64,000 nucleotides of DNA from Nitrospirota bacterium (lineage in GTDB: Bacteria; Nitrospirota; Nitrospiria; Nitrospirales; Nitrospiraceae): assembly GCA_004296885.1 (NCBI GenBank), contig SCVN01000008.1:1-64000 (forward strand), in the 5' to 3' direction. Shown piece by piece: positions 63,537-64,000 of this stretch. Each line of letters begins with the position of its first letter. Position 1 is the first letter of the stretch. The translations under genes and the position numbers were made by a program. The notes below the pieces were generated by a model, which did no database searches, was not told where the DNA came from, and saw nothing but the letters and a program-made list of their open reading frames with translations.

Positions 63537-64000
63537 CTATCGGGCATTCGGAAGCAAGGTGGCCTTGACGGTCCGGCCGAATCCGGACCAAGAGCCGAAC
63601 GTGTCTTCGACAGCCGACGGCTCATATCCGCAGTGAACCATACAGTCGGCACATTTATCGTTCCGGCCTGTGCCATACTGGTCCCACTCCGTATGCTCCA
63701 GCAGTTCCTGAAACGTGGTGACATACCCATCCTGAAGCAAATAGCAGGGCTTTTGCCACCCGAAGATGTTATAGGTCGGATTCCCCCAGGGCGTACACTG
63801 ATAGTCGCGCTTGCCCATCAAGAACTCCAGGAACAATGGAGACTGATTGAAGCGCCACCCGCGCTTCCGCTCGGTGAGGAGCCGGACAAACAAGTCACGC
63901 GTCCGGTTTCGTTTGAGGAAGTTTTTCTGATCAGGCGCCTTCTGGTAACTATACCCGGGGGAAATCATCATCCCCTCGACCCCCACCGCCATCATCTCAT
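63537..64000 (-). CDS. hpnH: Hopanoid radical SAM protein HpnH (5' end outside window)
   Basis: C-terminal 154 residues. The blocks VEGMMISPGYSYQKAPDQ, FLEFLMGKRDYQCTPWGNPTYN and CADCMVHCGYEP match HpnH, which attaches an adenosyl group to diploptene to begin extended hopanoids. The N-terminal radical SAM core and CxxxCxxC lie beyond base 64000. Confidence 0.9.
   Translation of the reverse strand, partial: EMMAVGVEGMMISPGYSYQKAPDQKNFLKRNRTRDLFVRLLTERKRGWRFNQSPLFLEFLMGKRDYQCTPWGNPTYNIFGWQKPCYLLQDGYVTTFQELLEHTEWDQYGTGRNDKCADCMVHCGYEPSAVEDTFGSWSGFGRTVKATLLPNAR

Overview
The window looks like a chromosomal segment of a Nitrospira-type bacterium (phylum Nitrospirota). This rests on gene content, not on a marker search. 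It holds a five-subunit pyruvate-type 2-oxoacid:ferredoxin oxidoreductase of the kind used in the reductive TCA cycle. It also holds a long respiratory operon pairing a Rieske/cytochrome b complex with two cytochrome bd-like subunits, several c-type cytochromes and an ethylbenzene-dehydrogenase-type haem b protein, plus the hopanoid gene hpnH. The core DNA is GC-rich with dense same-strand operons.

Layout. 1-8 kb: ilvB (partial), a glutaredoxin-like gene whose 3' end overlaps rnpB, RNase HIII, a zinc-ribbon coiled-coil protein, a CAU tRNA, a four-helix-bundle gene between inverted heptamer arrays, and the rpoD-dnaG pair. 8-13.6 kb: an accessory island with a Phd/RelE toxin-antitoxin pair, an XRE regulator with an ImmA/IrrE metallopeptidase, and, divergent from them, a four-gene ubiquitin-like conjugation operon (tandem beta-grasp modifier, E2, JAMM peptidase, E1). 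The operon has the order of the Bil antiphage systems. The island is bracketed by two inverted copies of a ~54-nt structured repeat. 13.6-25.7 kb: a long minus-strand run, rho-rpmE-prfA-prmC-murA-hisG-hisD-hisB-hisH-lipoprotein-hisA-hisF-hisIE-HIT. Its wider gaps are filled by inverted arrays of 7-nt repeats. 25.8-32.6 kb: small proteins, a TPR protein and the oxidoreductase operon. 32.7-37 kb: tRNA-Asn with an integrative element (large serine recombinase, small ORFs, replication-initiator-like protein, MerR-like protein) and a hairpin-rich, gene-free stretch. 37-42 kb: sparsely coding, small unknown proteins, an Omp85-type outer membrane protein and an RRM RNA-binding protein. 42-50 kb: envelope and general genes (hydrolase, HtrA, YjbQ, HD protein, diacylglycerol kinase, PAP2), tRNA-Thr, a caspase-like lipoprotein without its catalytic dyad, and a UbiA prenyltransferase. 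50.6-62.1 kb: the respiratory operon. 62.3-64 kb: two unknown proteins and the 3' part of hpnH.

How it fits together. Carbon entry (2-oxoacid:ferredoxin oxidoreductase) and quinol/cytochrome c electron transfer suit a chemolithoautotroph. The strongest candidate for an under-described system is the Bil-like operon with its XRE/ImmA switch at 9.5-13.3 kb. The second is the family of inverted heptamer arrays that fill intergenic gaps and in one case carry a four-helix-bundle gene. All functional assignments come from motif reading; no database search was run.
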